Assembly (NCBI GenBank): GCA_025800385.1
Contig: JAOXRS010000136.1
Span: forward strand, 80,170 to 144,169
Origin: Candidatus Albibeggiatoa sp. nov. NOAA
GTDB taxonomy: Bacteria; Pseudomonadota; Gammaproteobacteria; Beggiatoales; Beggiatoaceae
Direction: 5' to 3'
Length of the DNA: 64,000 nt
Made by a program: the position numbers and the translations under genes. Every line of letters begins with the position of its first letter. The first letter of the stretch is position 1. Below are positions 10,213-20,030 of the stretch, piece by piece. A model generated the notes under the pieces. It saw only the letters and a list, made by a program, of their open reading frames with translations. It searched no databases and was not told the DNA's origin.

Positions 10213-11826
10213 ATGACAATTCGTTCAAAACTACATCTCATTGTTTTATTTGGAATTATATCTATTTTTATTATTATCACATTGATAGTGCTAGAGAAAA
10301 AAATCATATCTGATCATGCCTCCCAATATGAGACAGCTAATCAACTATATTCAGTGACAAACCAACTCAATATATTAACCTATGAGTATTTATTTCAACG
10401 AGAAGAACGTATTTTACAACAGTGGAATACCAGTTATGACAAACTAGGACAACTTTTTTTAGGCTTAAATCCGCTATTATCTGAGCAAGAATTGCATCAA
10501 GCATATAGTCAATATAAAGGTTTAAAACACGCTTTTGATAAATTATTGCAGAAAACAACAGAATGTTATCAAAAGGTTAAAAATACAGCTTCCGCCAGTC
10601 AGCTTTGCCGTATTTTAGAACAGCGTATGTTAAATCAAGTGTTAGTGAACTCCCAGAATTTGATTGCGTTGTCTCATCGTATAACCAAAGAGTCTTACAA
10701 GCATTTGACCTCAATACTGCAACAGTTTTCAGATTCTATTGCTTTAATTATTATTGTATTAGTCGCACTTTCCTCCATCATAGCTATTGTAATTACCCGT
10801 AGTATAACTAGTGGTATTAGTAAGCTACTTATTGCGATGAAATGTTTTGCACAAGGTCAATATGATACAAAACTACACATTCAGGGCAATGATGAATTAT
10901 CTCAAATGACTACGGCCTTTTTAGAGATGACCCATGCTCGCAAATTGGCAGAAGATAGGTTAAACGACTTAAATGCAAATTTAGAGTTACGTATTTGTGA
11001 GCGAACAGTCGAACTAAGCCAAGCCAATGAAAAAATTCAACAACTCAATGAACAGCTCAAATCGGAAAATATTCGAATGAGTGCAGAGTTAGATGTGACT
11101 CGCCGTTTACAGCAAATGATCTTGCCCCAGCCTGAGGAACTTAAACAGATAGACCAATTAGATATTGCCAGCTTTATGGAGCCTGCCAAGGAAATCGGTG
11201 GTGATTACTACGATGTATTGAATCATGAGGGGCATACTACTATTGGAATTGGTGATGTCACAGGGCATGGTTTGGAAAGCGGAATGATTATGTTGATGGT
11301 GCAAATGTCCGTTAGAATTTTAACACTCATTGCGAAAGAGCTAGAAACACCTAAACACATGGTATCCATTATTAATCGAGCATTGTTTGATAATGTACAA
11401 CGGATGCGTTCTGATAAAAACCTAACGCTGACACTTGCGGATTATTATAATGGGACATTGTATTTAACTGGCCAACATGAGGAAACATTGATTGTACGCA
11501 AAGACAGTAGTATTGAACGCATTGATACATTTGATTTAGGATTTATGGTTGGTTTGCAACCTGATATTCAAGAATATCTCAATTGTATTACTGCCAAGTT
11601 GGATATAGGTGATGGGCTTGTTTTATATACGGATGGTATCACCGAAGCTTTTAGCCCAAGTAATGAATTATATGGCTTAGAACGTCTATGTCATGTGATT
11701 CGAGAACACTGGCATCAAGAAGTGGAATCAATTAAAAATGCTGTTGTAAGCAGTGTGTATCAATATATGGGTAAACAACAACCCTTTGATGATATTACTT
11801 TATTAGTGGTTAAACGCATAGCCTAA
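10213..11826 (+). CDS. Membrane HAMP sensor with SpoIIE/PP2C serine phosphatase
   Basis: 537 residues from the ATG at 10213, chosen because AGGGAGG lies five bases before it; an in-frame ATG at 10195 overlaps that site. Order: TM helix (about 8-27), periplasmic sensor region of about 145 residues, TM helix (about 176-197), HAMP linker, coiled coil, then a SpoIIE-type PP2C phosphatase from about 316. Metal-binding acids are in EIGGDYYDV, IGIGDVTGHG and LVLYTDGITEAF. RsbU-like enzymes of this kind dephosphorylate anti-sigma antagonists (STAS proteins). No STAS or anti-sigma gene is in the window. The upstream binding protein is the likely input partner. Confidence 0.88.
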   Translation: MTIRSKLHLIVLFGIISIFIIITLIVLEKKIISDHASQYETANQLYSVTNQLNILTYEYLFQREERILQQWNTSYDKLGQLFLGLNPLLSEQELHQAYSQYKGLKHAFDKLLQKTTECYQKVKNTASASQLCRILEQRMLNQVLVNSQNLIALSHRITKESYKHLTSILQQFSDSIALIIIVLVALSSIIAIVITRSITSGISKLLIAMKCFAQGQYDTKLHIQGNDELSQMTTAFLEMTHARKLAEDRLNDLNANLELRICERTVELSQANEKIQQLNEQLKSENIRMSAELDVTRRLQQMILPQPEELKQIDQLDIASFMEPAKEIGGDYYDVLNHEGHTTIGIGDVTGHGLESGMIMLMVQMSVRILTLIAKELETPKHMVSIINRALFDNVQRMRSDKNLTLTLADYYNGTLYLTGQHEETLIVRKDSSIERIDTFDLGFMVGLQPDIQEYLNCITAKLDIGDGLVLYTDGITEAFSPSNELYGLERLCHVIREHWHQEVESIKNAVVSSVYQYMGKQQPFDDITLLVVKRIA

Positions 11827-11897
11827 CAAGGTAGAGGCCTAGAGTGGATAAGAGTAGGTTATACTACTAAAATTTACCCAGAAATGGCACGTTATTC

Positions 11898-13100
11898 ATG
11901 TCTCAACAATATTCCTACAAGGCGATGGACAGTCGTGGCCGTTTGATTCAAGGTCAAGTGACTGCCAATAATATTAATGATTTAGAATCCCGCTTAGAAC
12001 GGATGGGGCTGGATTTAATTCATTACAAAGCCCGTAGATCTCGCTCAAAACGCCTTGGTAAAGTCACACGGCAAGAGCTGATTACTTTCTGCTTTCATAT
12101 GGAACAATTGATACGTGCAGGTGTACCGATTGTTGAGAGCTTGGAAGATTTACGCGATACCCTGCCACAATCCCGATTTCGTGAAGTGGTTTCAAGTTTA
12201 ATTGAGCATATCCAAGGCGGTGAAAATCTGTCGGAAGCCATGGCACATTACCCAGATGTCTTTAATCAAGTTATGATGAGTTTGGTACTCGCAGGCGAGC
12301 AAAGTGGTAAGCTCAATGTGGTGTTTGAGCATTTGAGCGAGACATTAAAATGGCAAGATGAACTGGTGTCTAAAACTAAAAAACTGTTGATGTATCCTGC
12401 CTTTATGGGCATTGCAATTTTTTTGGTGACTTTCTTTCTCATGGTTTATCTTGTACCCGAATTGATTCAATTTTTTGATTCTATGGGCGTAGAACTACCC
12501 ACTCATACTAAAATGTTGGTGATTATTTCTAATTTCTTTGTTGATTATTGGTATGTGGTTTTAGGAATGCCATTCGTTGTGATAACCGTCTTAAAATTAC
12601 TGCTGCATTTCAGCTATAGGGTACGTTTTATCTTTGACCGAATTAAATTAAAAGTCTGGGTGATTGGCCCTATTTTAGAAAAAATCATTTTGGCACGTTT
12701 TGCCACCTTTTTTGCACTGTTATATGCATCAGGCATTACTGTTTTAGACAGTTTACGTTTAAGCCAGAAAATGGCTAATAATTTAGTGATTGAAGCCGCA
12801 TTACAACAGGTGATCGATCAGATTGCTGATGGCGTTGGCATTACAGAAAGTTTTAAACGAGTGCGCTTATTTCCACCTTTGGTTTTGCGGATGGTGAAAA
12901 TTGGTGAGGCCACGGGCGAATTGGATAAATCTTTGTCAAATGTAAGCTATTTCTACGATCGTGAAGTGAAAGAAGGTATTGATAAAATTCAAGCGATGGT
13001 TGAGCCTACAATGACCGTAATTATGGGCTTGCTATTGGGTTGGATTATGATGTCCGTACTAGGGCCTTTATACGATATGATTAGTGATATTCAGATTTAA
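11898..13100 (+). CDS. Type II secretion / type IV pilus inner-membrane platform protein (GspF/PilC family)
   Basis: 400 residues, full length. It has the N-terminal YSYKAMDSRGRLIQGQV motif and two copies of the T2SSF domain (about 65-190 and 265-390). Each domain carries the LxxxGVPI/GITV..SL pattern (HMEQLIRAGVPIVESLEDL and LLYASGITVLDSL). There are three hydrophobic segments, near 168-190, 213-240 and 370-395. It forms the inner-membrane platform on which the assembly ATPase pushes pilin or pseudopilin subunits. No assembly ATPase, secretin or prepilin peptidase gene flanks it; only a pilU-like gene occurs 42 kb away. It could serve a pilus or a secretion system. Confidence 0.88.
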   Translation: MSQQYSYKAMDSRGRLIQGQVTANNINDLESRLERMGLDLIHYKARRSRSKRLGKVTRQELITFCFHMEQLIRAGVPIVESLEDLRDTLPQSRFREVVSSLIEHIQGGENLSEAMAHYPDVFNQVMMSLVLAGEQSGKLNVVFEHLSETLKWQDELVSKTKKLLMYPAFMGIAIFLVTFFLMVYLVPELIQFFDSMGVELPTHTKMLVIISNFFVDYWYVVLGMPFVVITVLKLLLHFSYRVRFIFDRIKLKVWVIGPILEKIILARFATFFALLYASGITVLDSLRLSQKMANNLVIEAALQQVIDQIADGVGITESFKRVRLFPPLVLRMVKIGEATGELDKSLSNVSYFYDREVKEGIDKIQAMVEPTMTVIMGLLLGWIMMSVLGPLYDMISDIQI

Positions 13101-13187
13101 AATCAATGGCTCAGAGGATGGAGAATTATTTAATCAAGTAACGAAATACTTTTTTCTTCACCCTCTGTAAAACTATTCAGATATTTC

Positions 13188-13601
13188 CTATTCAGCTTGT
13201 TCTGAAACGGTATCCCAAGATTCTTGGCTATAACCGAGTTGTTGTGCTGCAATAAATTCTGCTTCTGTCAGTTCTAGCCATTTTTTCGACTCCGAAGCGG
13301 GCGCAGGCTCTTTCTCATTCCAACTGACTTCGTTCCAACCTAATGCAGCCCATAACGCTTGCTCTGCTGGATTTAAATCTGTCCATTCCTGTTGATTCCA
13401 AAATGTATCAACATCACCCTCAGGCACACGCACACTGATTGGGACTAAAGTATCTTTGGGTGCACCTTCACCAGCTGGAATAGCCTTTTTAGAAAGGTTG
13501 ACCACAGGTTCTAACGAAACACCTTTTTCCTCAGCAGCAAACGTCGGTACAGCCATCAAACCTGTTAATAAAATAGATGCACTCATCACAACAGTTTTCA
13601 T
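13188..13601 (-). CDS. Small periplasmic protein with two W..L..LG..W repeats
   Basis: 137 residues from the ATG at 13601, which follows an AGGAGG site and begins a clear signal peptide (MKTVVMSASILLTGLM...TFA); the upstream in-frame extension has neither. The mature protein is about 115 residues. Its C-terminal half holds two copies of one unit: EWTDLNPAEQALWAALGW and KWLELTEAEFIAAQQLGY, each followed by a W three to five residues later. This tryptophan-leucine unit is familiar from hypothetical proteins of marine and environmental bacteria, but I know of no assigned function. It is transcribed away from dmeF. Confidence 0.75.
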   Translation of the reverse strand: MKTVVMSASILLTGLMAVPTFAAEEKGVSLEPVVNLSKKAIPAGEGAPKDTLVPISVRVPEGDVDTFWNQQEWTDLNPAEQALWAALGWNEVSWNEKEPAPASESKKWLELTEAEFIAAQQLGYSQESWDTVSEQAE

Positions 13602-13705
13602 AATCAGCCTCCTGTGGCTAAAAAATGAGTAGGTACAGCAACATCCATGCAAATTGTACTCTACGCTCATAGACAGTTCATATCAACCTAAACGTAAAAC
13701 TAGTT

Positions 13706-13725
13706 TATAATGAGAATTATTTATA
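13706..13725. promoter_or_regulatory. Fur-box-like palindrome upstream of dmeF
   Basis: The sequence ATAATGAGAATTATT at about 13706-13720 matches most positions of the GATAATGATAATCATTATC Fur consensus. It lies 26-45 bp before the dmeF start, and a possible -10 (TATACT) overlaps its right edge. Binding of Fur or a relative here would repress the promoter. This is inferred by eye only. Confidence 0.35.
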
Positions 13726-13750
13726 CTTGGAGCAAAAAGGAGCTTAATCA

Positions 13751-14692
13751 ATGCACTCTCAAACGCTACAAAAGTGGCAACATTCACATGATTTTTCCAC
13801 CCACGATGCAAAAGGTGAAACCCGTACTTTTCAGGTACTGATTTTAACTGCGATTACGATGGTAATCGAAATTATTGCGGGTTATACCTATGGCTCAATG
13901 GCTTTACTCGCAGATGGCTGGCATATGGGCACACACGTCGCCGCATTTGCAATCACTCTGTTTGCTTATCAATACGCCCGTCGTTATGCGACCAGTGAAA
14001 AATTTAGTTTTGGTACAGGTAAAGTCAACGTGTTAGGCGGGTTTGCCAGTGCTATCGCCTTAGCCGTTGTCGCGCTGATGATTGGTTTAGAATCCATGCA
14101 ACGCCTTTTCTCACCACATGAAATTCAATTCAACGAAGCGATTATTGTTGCCATCTTAGGGTTATTGGTCAATCTTGCCTCAGCATGGTTATTACAAGGT
14201 AGTGGGCACGACCATCATCACCACCATGGACATGCTCATGGTCACCACGATCATCACCACCATGACCATAATTTAAAAGCAGCTTATTTTCATGTACTGG
14301 CTGACGCATTAACATCAGTATTAGCGATTGTAGCTTTATTGATTGGTAAATACTCAGGTATCACATGGGTTGACTCTGCAATGGGCTTAGTCGGTATGGT
14401 GATTATTATGCGTTGGGCTTACGGTTTGCTACAAGAATCCAGTGGTATTTTACTTGACCATAGCGTTGAAGACACAAAACAGAAAATCAAGGAAACCATT
14501 GAAGCCGACTCGGATAATCGTATTGCAGATTTACATGTATGGCGTGTTAGTCCAAATAATAATGCGGCGATTATTTCCTTAGTTACACATGAGCCAAAAT
14601 CATCTATTTATTATAAAAGCTTATTACATGATTTTCATTTATCTCATGTTTCAATTGAAGTTATTCCCTGTGAAGGCGGTTGTCAAACTTAA
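13751..14692 (+). CDS. dmeF: Cation-diffusion-facilitator metal exporter, DmeF type
   Basis: 313 residues, preceded by an AAAGGAG site. It is a six-TM CDF antiporter that exports divalent metals (Co/Ni in characterised DmeF proteins) in exchange for protons. Diagnostic features are the N-terminal W-HSHDF, the metal site LLADGWHMGTH in TM2, the FGTGKVNVLGGFASA loop, and HVLADALTS in TM5. A very His-rich loop between TM4 and TM5 (about 156-176) probably buffers metal. The C-terminal cytoplasmic domain is short and contains IADLHVWRVSP. The DmeF subgroup is chosen over ZitB/CzcD because of the GWHM motif. A Fur-like site precedes it. Confidence 0.88.
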   Translation: MHSQTLQKWQHSHDFSTHDAKGETRTFQVLILTAITMVIEIIAGYTYGSMALLADGWHMGTHVAAFAITLFAYQYARRYATSEKFSFGTGKVNVLGGFASAIALAVVALMIGLESMQRLFSPHEIQFNEAIIVAILGLLVNLASAWLLQGSGHDHHHHHGHAHGHHDHHHHDHNLKAAYFHVLADALTSVLAIVALLIGKYSGITWVDSAMGLVGMVIIMRWAYGLLQESSGILLDHSVEDTKQKIKETIEADSDNRIADLHVWRVSPNNNAAIISLVTHEPKSSIYYKSLLHDFHLSHVSIEVIPCEGGCQT

Positions 14693-14841
14693 AAAACATC
14701 ATATTGTATAAAATAGGCTGGTGCAGTATTGGGGAGACTGCCCACCTACAAAAAAATTATCATCCACACCTAAACTGCACTGTGTTATCCTTACAGATAA
14801 AGTTGATATTTCTCCCCTCTAACAAGCCTTATTAGAAAATA

Positions 14842-17800
14842 ATGACATTGTCCTACCTTTCTAGTCGTATTTATTTGCTATTTATCAGTTTATCTTTGTG
14901 CTTAGCAGTTTTACTGTTATGGTTAGGCTATGACCAAGCAGACAATTTAACACAAGATCAAACCAAATTAGCGCAGCATTCTGTCGCCTACAGCTCTGAT
15001 TATATAGGAAAAATAATAAAAGCCAAAAAGCAAGCTGCTGAATTATTCATTGAAAAAGAAAAACCACTATTACACTTAATATCTCAAGAAAAACAGAATA
15101 GTCCGTATATAAAACAATTTTCACAGCATATAAAACAATTTTTACCACAATCAGTGGGCTATATGATTGTACAAAAACAAGGTACGATTTTAGCCACAGG
15201 AGGCAAAAAAGAATTCAATGACTATTGTTCAGGTCAATTAAAAACGTTCCAAAATAAACAGGTTGATTTCTATCTGCACTATTATCAGCAGCATAATTTT
15301 TTTAATATCGTGCTTGAAATTAAGCAAGGTATGCTAATCATTGGTTATCCTGCGCATATTATTTTAGAGGGTTTACAGTTTTCTCACCCTGACCAAAAAT
15401 TATTGTTAACAACACATCATACAGATAAGCCAGCAAGCAAATTTTTTTCTAAAACAGGAAAAGCATCACAATTGCCACAGCCCATTTTAGCTAAACAAGC
15501 GATTCAGTCCACATCGTGGCATATATTAAGTGTACCGATTGATAGCCAATATTTAATCAAGAAAAAACAACGTATTGTATTAGATTACTTCAGTATCTTT
15601 TTTAGTTTTATCGTGTTAGGTGGTTTTTTATCCTATCAAATCTCCAAAATTGACAGAAAATACCAAAATACAGAATCTCAACTATTATCCAAAGAAACCC
15701 AATTACAAGCCATTATCAACAGTTTACCTGTGATTTTATGGGTAGTGAATTGTAAAGGAATTATTACGTTTTCTCGTGGTCAAGGTCTTATCATGCTGGG
15801 TTTAAAACAAGATGAATTGGTTGGTCAATCTATTTTTGCTTATTATCGAGAATTACCCGAGTTGTTAGCCAATGTGCAGCTTGCATTAAATAATCAACGG
15901 GCATGTAATACAGTCAAACTAAACAAGTTACCTTATACTTTTGAAATCGTTTACGCACCTTTACTCAACGATAGTCAACAAGTTGCAGGGGCTTTGATTT
16001 TAGCATCAGATATAACCAAACGCCAAGACATTGAACAACGCTTTTTCCAACAGGTCAGGCGCAATAAGATGATTTTACAGAATTCTATGGATGGATTTTG
16101 TATTTTAGATGAGTCTGGGAAGCTAAAAGAAGTCAACGAGGCATTTTGCCAATTAACAGGTTATAGTACTGAAGAGTTATTAAACTGTCAGATTCATGAA
16201 TTAGACATCTGTCAAACCAAAGCACAAACAGAAAGTTTCTTAACTAAACTGCTGCAAAAAGGCCATTTACGCACAGAAAGTTGTTTACAGCATAAAGATG
16301 GACATAAAGTAGATATTGAAATCAGTAGTACATGTACTTACCCCTCGGTACATGGCGAAACCCAGCCTTTACTGTTTAGTTTTATTCGCAATATTTCACA
16401 ACGCAAGCGCACAGAAGAGCAACTCAGAATTGCCAAAGAAGCCGCTGAATCAGCCAGCCAAGCTAAAAGTGAATTTCTCGCCACTATGAGCCATGAAATC
16501 CGTACACCAATGAATGGCGTTATTGGTACAACAGAATTATTAGGCAAAACTCAATTAGATGATAAGCAGCAGCGTTATGTTGAGGTTATTTATCATTCTG
16601 GTGAAGCATTATTAAATTTAATTGATGATATTTTAGATTTTTCAAAAATTGAAGCAAAGAAACTAGAATTGGAATATTTGCCCTTTGATTTAGAAAATTT
16701 AGTTGGTGAAGTAATTAGCTTATTTAATATCACCATTCAACAAAAATCACTGTCTTTTATTTGTCAATTTCCAACTCATTTATCTTGCTTATTTTATGGA
16801 GATGCTGGCCGTATTCGGCAAATTTTAGTGAACTTATTGGGCAATGCGATCAAATTTACCAGTGAAGGTGAAATTACGTTAATTGTCAAAATCACCGAAC
16901 AAAGTAACAAACAGGTTATTTTCCATTTTGAAGTACAAGATACTGGGATTGGGATGACGGAGCAGGAACAAGACAATCTGTTTCAAGCCTTTTCACAAGC
17001 GGATAGTTCAACGACACGACGTTATGGCGGTACAGGTCTTGGGCTGGTGATCTCACAACGTTTGTTAACTTTAATGCATGGCGAAATTGGGGTAGTGAGC
17101 AAGCAGCAGCAAGGTAGTCGATTCTGGTTTAAACTGCCATTGCAAAAAATGGACTTATTATTAGATCAGCCCTCATCAAAATCCATGACGATATTGCAGC
17201 AAAAACGAATTCTTATATTAGAACAACATTCAACAAATTTAAATATTTTAGAGTCTTATTTTCACGACTGGCAAATCGATATACAAGCAGTCAACTCATT
17301 GGGTCATTGTTATAGTTGCTTATCTGAAGCCAATCAACAATGTCAACCATATGATGCTGTGATTGTTGATTTTACTATTTTAGTTGATGAAGGACGTTAT
17401 TCTAAAATACTGCAATATATTAAACAAAAACAAGCAGATTACCCTTTAAAAATCATCATTAATACAATTGATAGTTTCGTAATACCACAACAGTGGCAAG
17501 TCGATGATATAATTTATAAGCCTTTGTTACCTAATAGGTTAATGGGTTGTTTATTGAAATGCTTTAATTTAGAAAATCAAAAAAATACGTCAGCTCAACA
17601 AAATATTCAGCAGACCGATTTTACTGGCAAACATATCTTATTAGCTGAAGATAACAAGATTAACCAAGAAGTATTATGCGAGTTATTAAGGCAATTAGGT
17701 TGTGAAGTTTCAGTGGTTGAAAATGGGCGAGATGCTTTACAAGCGATGACGGAAGCACATTATGATTTGGTATTTATGGATTGTCATATGCCTGAAATGG

Positions 17801-18414
17801 ATGGCCTACATGCGACTCGCTACATTCGTCAGGCGGAATCTCTGGATGATACAAGCAAACGTATTCCGATTATTGCACTGACTGCAAATGCAACGGCATC
17901 TGATCGAGATGAATGTGTTACGGCAGGTATGGATGACTTTCTAAGTAAGCCGATTAAATCTGATGTTTTGCATGATATTTTAGCACAGTATTTAGATAAT
18001 GACTCCGAGTTAGCCGAAACCCAAATAGTTGAGCAAAACGCAAATAAGCCATTAGAACAAAACGAAATTATTTCTGAACGGGCATTATCTAGTATTCGCA
18101 AAGATATGGGAGAACGTGGCATCGGTTGGTTGATCGATATATTTATTGCAGAACTTCCAAATTATCAACATGCATTAGAACAAGCAATACAAACAAAAGA
18201 TGCTAAACAAATCTATGCGGCAGCACATAAACTTAAAGGTGCATGTTCAAATATGGGGGCAGTTGGTTTAGTGTCTTTATGTCGCCAATTTGAGCAGATG
18301 GCTAAAGAGCACAATGTAACGCAAGCACAAGCTCTATTTTCAAATGAGTTTTTAAGCATGATGCAGCAATTAGAAATTGTTTTAGTAAAAATTAAAGCGC
18401 AAGAAAATGCTTAA
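14842..18414 (+). CDS. Hybrid sensor histidine kinase: PAS-PAS-HisKA-HATPase-pseudoREC-REC-Hpt
   Basis: 1190 residues. TM1 is near 7-27, the periplasmic sensor about 28-245, TM2 about 246-266. Two PAS domains follow (about 285-400 and 408-530, the second starting [14 protein letters not shown]). The kinase core has phospho-acceptor His551 in [12 protein letters not shown] and the ATP-binding boxes [10 protein letters not shown] and [11 protein letters not shown] first receiver-like domain (about 790-905) has lost the acidic pair (ILEQHSTN) though it keeps Asp843, so it is probably inactive. The second receiver is intact (LLAEDNKIN, Asp980 in [11 protein letters not shown]), as is the Hpt domain (His1129 in [10 protein letters not shown]). 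A complete internal phosphorelay of BarA/ArcB style; the downstream regulator is not adjacent. Confidence 0.93.
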   Translation: MTLSYLSSRIYLLFISLSLCLAVLLLWLGYDQADNLTQDQTKLAQHSVAYSSDYIGKIIKAKKQAAELFIEKEKPLLHLISQEKQNSPYIKQFSQHIKQFLPQSVGYMIVQKQGTILATGGKKEFNDYCSGQLKTFQNKQVDFYLHYYQQHNFFNIVLEIKQGMLIIGYPAHIILEGLQFSHPDQKLLLTTHHTDKPASKFFSKTGKASQLPQPILAKQAIQSTSWHILSVPIDSQYLIKKKQRIVLDYFSIFFSFIVLGGFLSYQISKIDRKYQNTESQLLSKETQLQAIINSLPVILWVVNCKGIITFSRGQGLIMLGLKQDELVGQSIFAYYRELPELLANVQLALNNQRACNTVKLNKLPYTFEIVYAPLLNDSQQVAGALILASDITKRQDIEQRFFQQVRRNKMILQNSMDGFCILDESGKLKEVNEAFCQLTGYSTEELLNCQIHELDICQTKAQTESFLTKLLQKGHLRTESCLQHKDGHKVDIEISSTCTYPSVHGETQPLLFSFIRNISQRKRTEEQLRIAKEAAESASQAKSEFLATMSHEIRTPMNGVIGTTELLGKTQLDDKQQRYVEVIYHSGEALLNLIDDILDFSKIEAKKLELEYLPFDLENLVGEVISLFNITIQQKSLSFICQFPTHLSCLFYGDAGRIRQILVNLLGNAIKFTSEGEITLIVKITEQSNKQVIFHFEVQDTGIGMTEQEQDNLFQAFSQADSSTTRRYGGTGLGLVISQRLLTLMHGEIGVVSKQQQGSRFWFKLPLQKMDLLLDQPSSKSMTILQQKRILILEQHSTNLNILESYFHDWQIDIQAVNSLGHCYSCLSEANQQCQPYDAVIVDFTILVDEGRYSKILQYIKQKQADYPLKIIINTIDSFVIPQQWQVDDIIYKPLLPNRLMGCLLKCFNLENQKNTSAQQNIQQTDFTGKHILLAEDNKINQEVLCELLRQLGCEVSVVENGRDALQAMTEAHYDLVFMDCHMPEMDGLHATRYIRQAESLDDTSKRIPIIALTANATASDRDECVTAGMDDFLSKPIKSDVLHDILAQYLDNDSELAETQIVEQNANKPLEQNEIISERALSSIRKDMGERGIGWLIDIFIAELPNYQHALEQAIQTKDAKQIYAAAHKLKGACSNMGAVGLVSLCRQFEQMAKEHNVTQAQALFSNEFLSMMQQLEIVLVKIKAQENA

Positions 18415-18420
18415 TATGGC

Positions 18421-18460
18421 GCATTGCCCTCTATCTAAAATAAGATGGAAGAGCAATTGC
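18421..18460. terminator. Long imperfect hairpin between convergent genes
   Basis: An imperfect inverted repeat pairs GCATTGCCCTCTATCT with AGATGGAAGAGCAATTGC around a 6-nt loop. It fills the gap between the hybrid kinase stop and the convergent hydrolase stop. No T-run follows on either side, so it may block read-through or RNA decay rather than act as a classical terminator. Confidence 0.5.
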
Positions 18461-18476
18461 CAAAATTCAGTATAAA

Positions 18477-19271
18477 TTAGAACTGCTTAGTTTTTAACCA
18501 GTCTAAAATATAATCAGCGACTGATTGCCAATCTTTTTCTAACATCATGGCATGAGCAAGATTCTGGAAGGTATGCCAATCGGCATGATAATGATGCGCC
18601 GTTAAACAGGTATTGGATTGCGGGAAGAATACATCTTTACCCGCGCCTAAAACCAACATTGGCACAGTAGGTGTTTTAGAAGGTGTGAGTTTCCAGTGCA
18701 GCATTTCCGCTACTGCTAATTGTGCTTCCCCATGCCAATGACTGAGAAACTTTTGTAAAATATCATCACTCACATCATCGTTAGAAAAAAGGGCTTGTTT
18801 TATCATTTCAGGACTTGCAAAAGCAGGACTTGCACCTTGAATCAATCCCAATTGTATTAATAAAAATGGGCTGCTCATTGCCATATAAAACATAGACATA
18901 CTTAAGCCAGATGGCGGCACGGTATTCATTAAAATAGCGGCAGTACTTGGGTGAGCTTCAATATACTTCTGTACAACCATGCCCCCCATTGAATGACCAA
19001 TTAAAATAGGTGGCTGGTCAAATTCTTTGGTGACTTGCTCTACATCACTCACAAAATCCGCTAATGTCGTTAGGCTTAATTGTGCTTTGCCTTCACTCTC
19101 TCCATGACCACGCAAACTCACAGCATAGGCAGGATAACCTTGTTTAGCAAAGTAAGGTAAAAAATATTCATCCCAACACCATGCACCAGAAAATGCACCA
19201 TGCACAAATAAAAGTGGTGGTTTTTGAGAAGATTGACTCGGTAAATGACTTAAAATTTCTAACTTCGGCAT
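18477..19271 (-). CDS. Alpha/beta-fold hydrolase
   Basis: 264 residues. The oxyanion-hole region is FVHGAFSGAWCWDE, the nucleophile elbow IGHSMGGMV puts the catalytic Ser at 94, the acid is likely the Asp in GAGKDVFFP, and the His is in NLAHAMMLE. There is no signal peptide, so it is cytoplasmic. The SLRGHGES segment is typical of lysophospholipase/esterase-like members (MhpC/PldB style). Substrate cannot be told from sequence. It is a single-gene unit, divergent from dciA and convergent with the hybrid kinase. Confidence 0.88.
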   Translation of the reverse strand: MPKLEILSHLPSQSSQKPPLLFVHGAFSGAWCWDEYFLPYFAKQGYPAYAVSLRGHGESEGKAQLSLTTLADFVSDVEQVTKEFDQPPILIGHSMGGMVVQKYIEAHPSTAAILMNTVPPSGLSMSMFYMAMSSPFLLIQLGLIQGASPAFASPEMIKQALFSNDDVSDDILQKFLSHWHGEAQLAVAEMLHWKLTPSKTPTVPMLVLGAGKDVFFPQSNTCLTAHHYHADWHTFQNLAHAMMLEKDWQSVADYILDWLKTKQF

Positions 19272-19586
19272 ACGATAAAAGGCTTTATGAGGACATTATT
19301 TAATAAAGGTTATCATAATTATTAGTAAATTGTTATATCTGGTTTTTATAACAGAAATACCTTTATTTCTCACAAAAGGGCATCGAGCAAATAAAAATTA
19401 TCAATTTGAAAAATAAGAAGGGGGCTTTAATTAAGAAATATAAAGTTGCAAAGCAGTTTTAAGGTTGGAGTAGGCTATAATTTTTTAGCGTATACTTTTT
19501 TAAACACGCTAAGCAGTCAAGTTATTTCAACTATTCAAATACTCAATTTTAGTGTATAACTAATAGAAAAACGAAGTGACCGCATC
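19272..19586. other. Divergent intergenic region with a possible -10 box for dciA
   Basis: This 315-bp AT-rich gap separates the hydrolase and dciA. A perfect TATAAT at 19476-19481 points toward dciA, about 105 bp before its start, but I found no good -35 at 17 bp. Nothing else was recognised. Confidence 0.35.
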
Positions 19587-20030
19587 ATGGAAGCAGTTAA
19601 AAAGGTACTGAAAAAAAATCAGACACCGTTGCAACGCCTGAGTCAAAGATGTCAGGCTCTAAAGCAGGTAGATGATATCTTACATCAGACAATTCCTCAC
19701 CCTTTGAGCGAACATTGTCATATTGCCAACTTACGTCATACTACACTGATTATGCACGCTGACTCCGCGTTATGGGCAAATCAGTTACGTTATTTAATAC
19801 CTACACTGATAGAACAATGGCAAAACGAGACCCACTTGCCAGAAATTCAGAAAGTCGAAATTAAAGTCAGATTTAACCATCAACCCACGCGACGCTATAC
19901 CCACCACCCAAGCTTATCAAAGCAAAGTGAGTCACTGCTGCGAGACACTGCCGAGCAAGTTACTCACCCTAAATTGAAATCTGCCTTATTAAAACTGGCT
20001 CAACACGGCGGTCAAGCGCATAAAAATTAA
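19587..20030 (+). CDS. dciA: DciA-family (DUF721) replicative-helicase loader
   Basis: 147 residues, the normal size. The N-terminal half has the DUF721 pattern: [20 protein letters not shown], then [26 protein letters not shown], then [10 protein letters not shown]. DciA proteins interact with DnaB and help load the replicative helicase in bacteria lacking the phage-derived DnaC. Position beside lpxC supports the call, because DUF721 genes commonly sit near lpxC/secA in gammaproteobacteria. Its stop codon overlaps the lpxC stop by three bases on the opposite strand. The C-terminal 45 residues are basic and probably disordered. Confidence 0.75.
   Translation: MEAVKKVLKKNQTPLQRLSQRCQALKQVDDILHQTIPHPLSEHCHIANLRHTTLIMHADSALWANQLRYLIPTLIEQWQNETHLPEIQKVEIKVRFNHQPTRRYTHHPSLSKQSESLLRDTAEQVTHPKLKSALLKLAQHGGQAHKN

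Noticed and set aside
14205..14275. Repetitive CAT/CAC tract considered as a DNA repeat or CRISPR-like array
   Set aside because: It encodes the His-rich metal loop of the DmeF protein and has no spacer structure.
14693..14841. GC-richer hairpin (GGTGCAGT / ACTGC..CACC) after dmeF considered as a riboswitch or terminator
   Set aside because: The stem needs a two-base bulge, has no T-run, and matches no riboswitch consensus I know.
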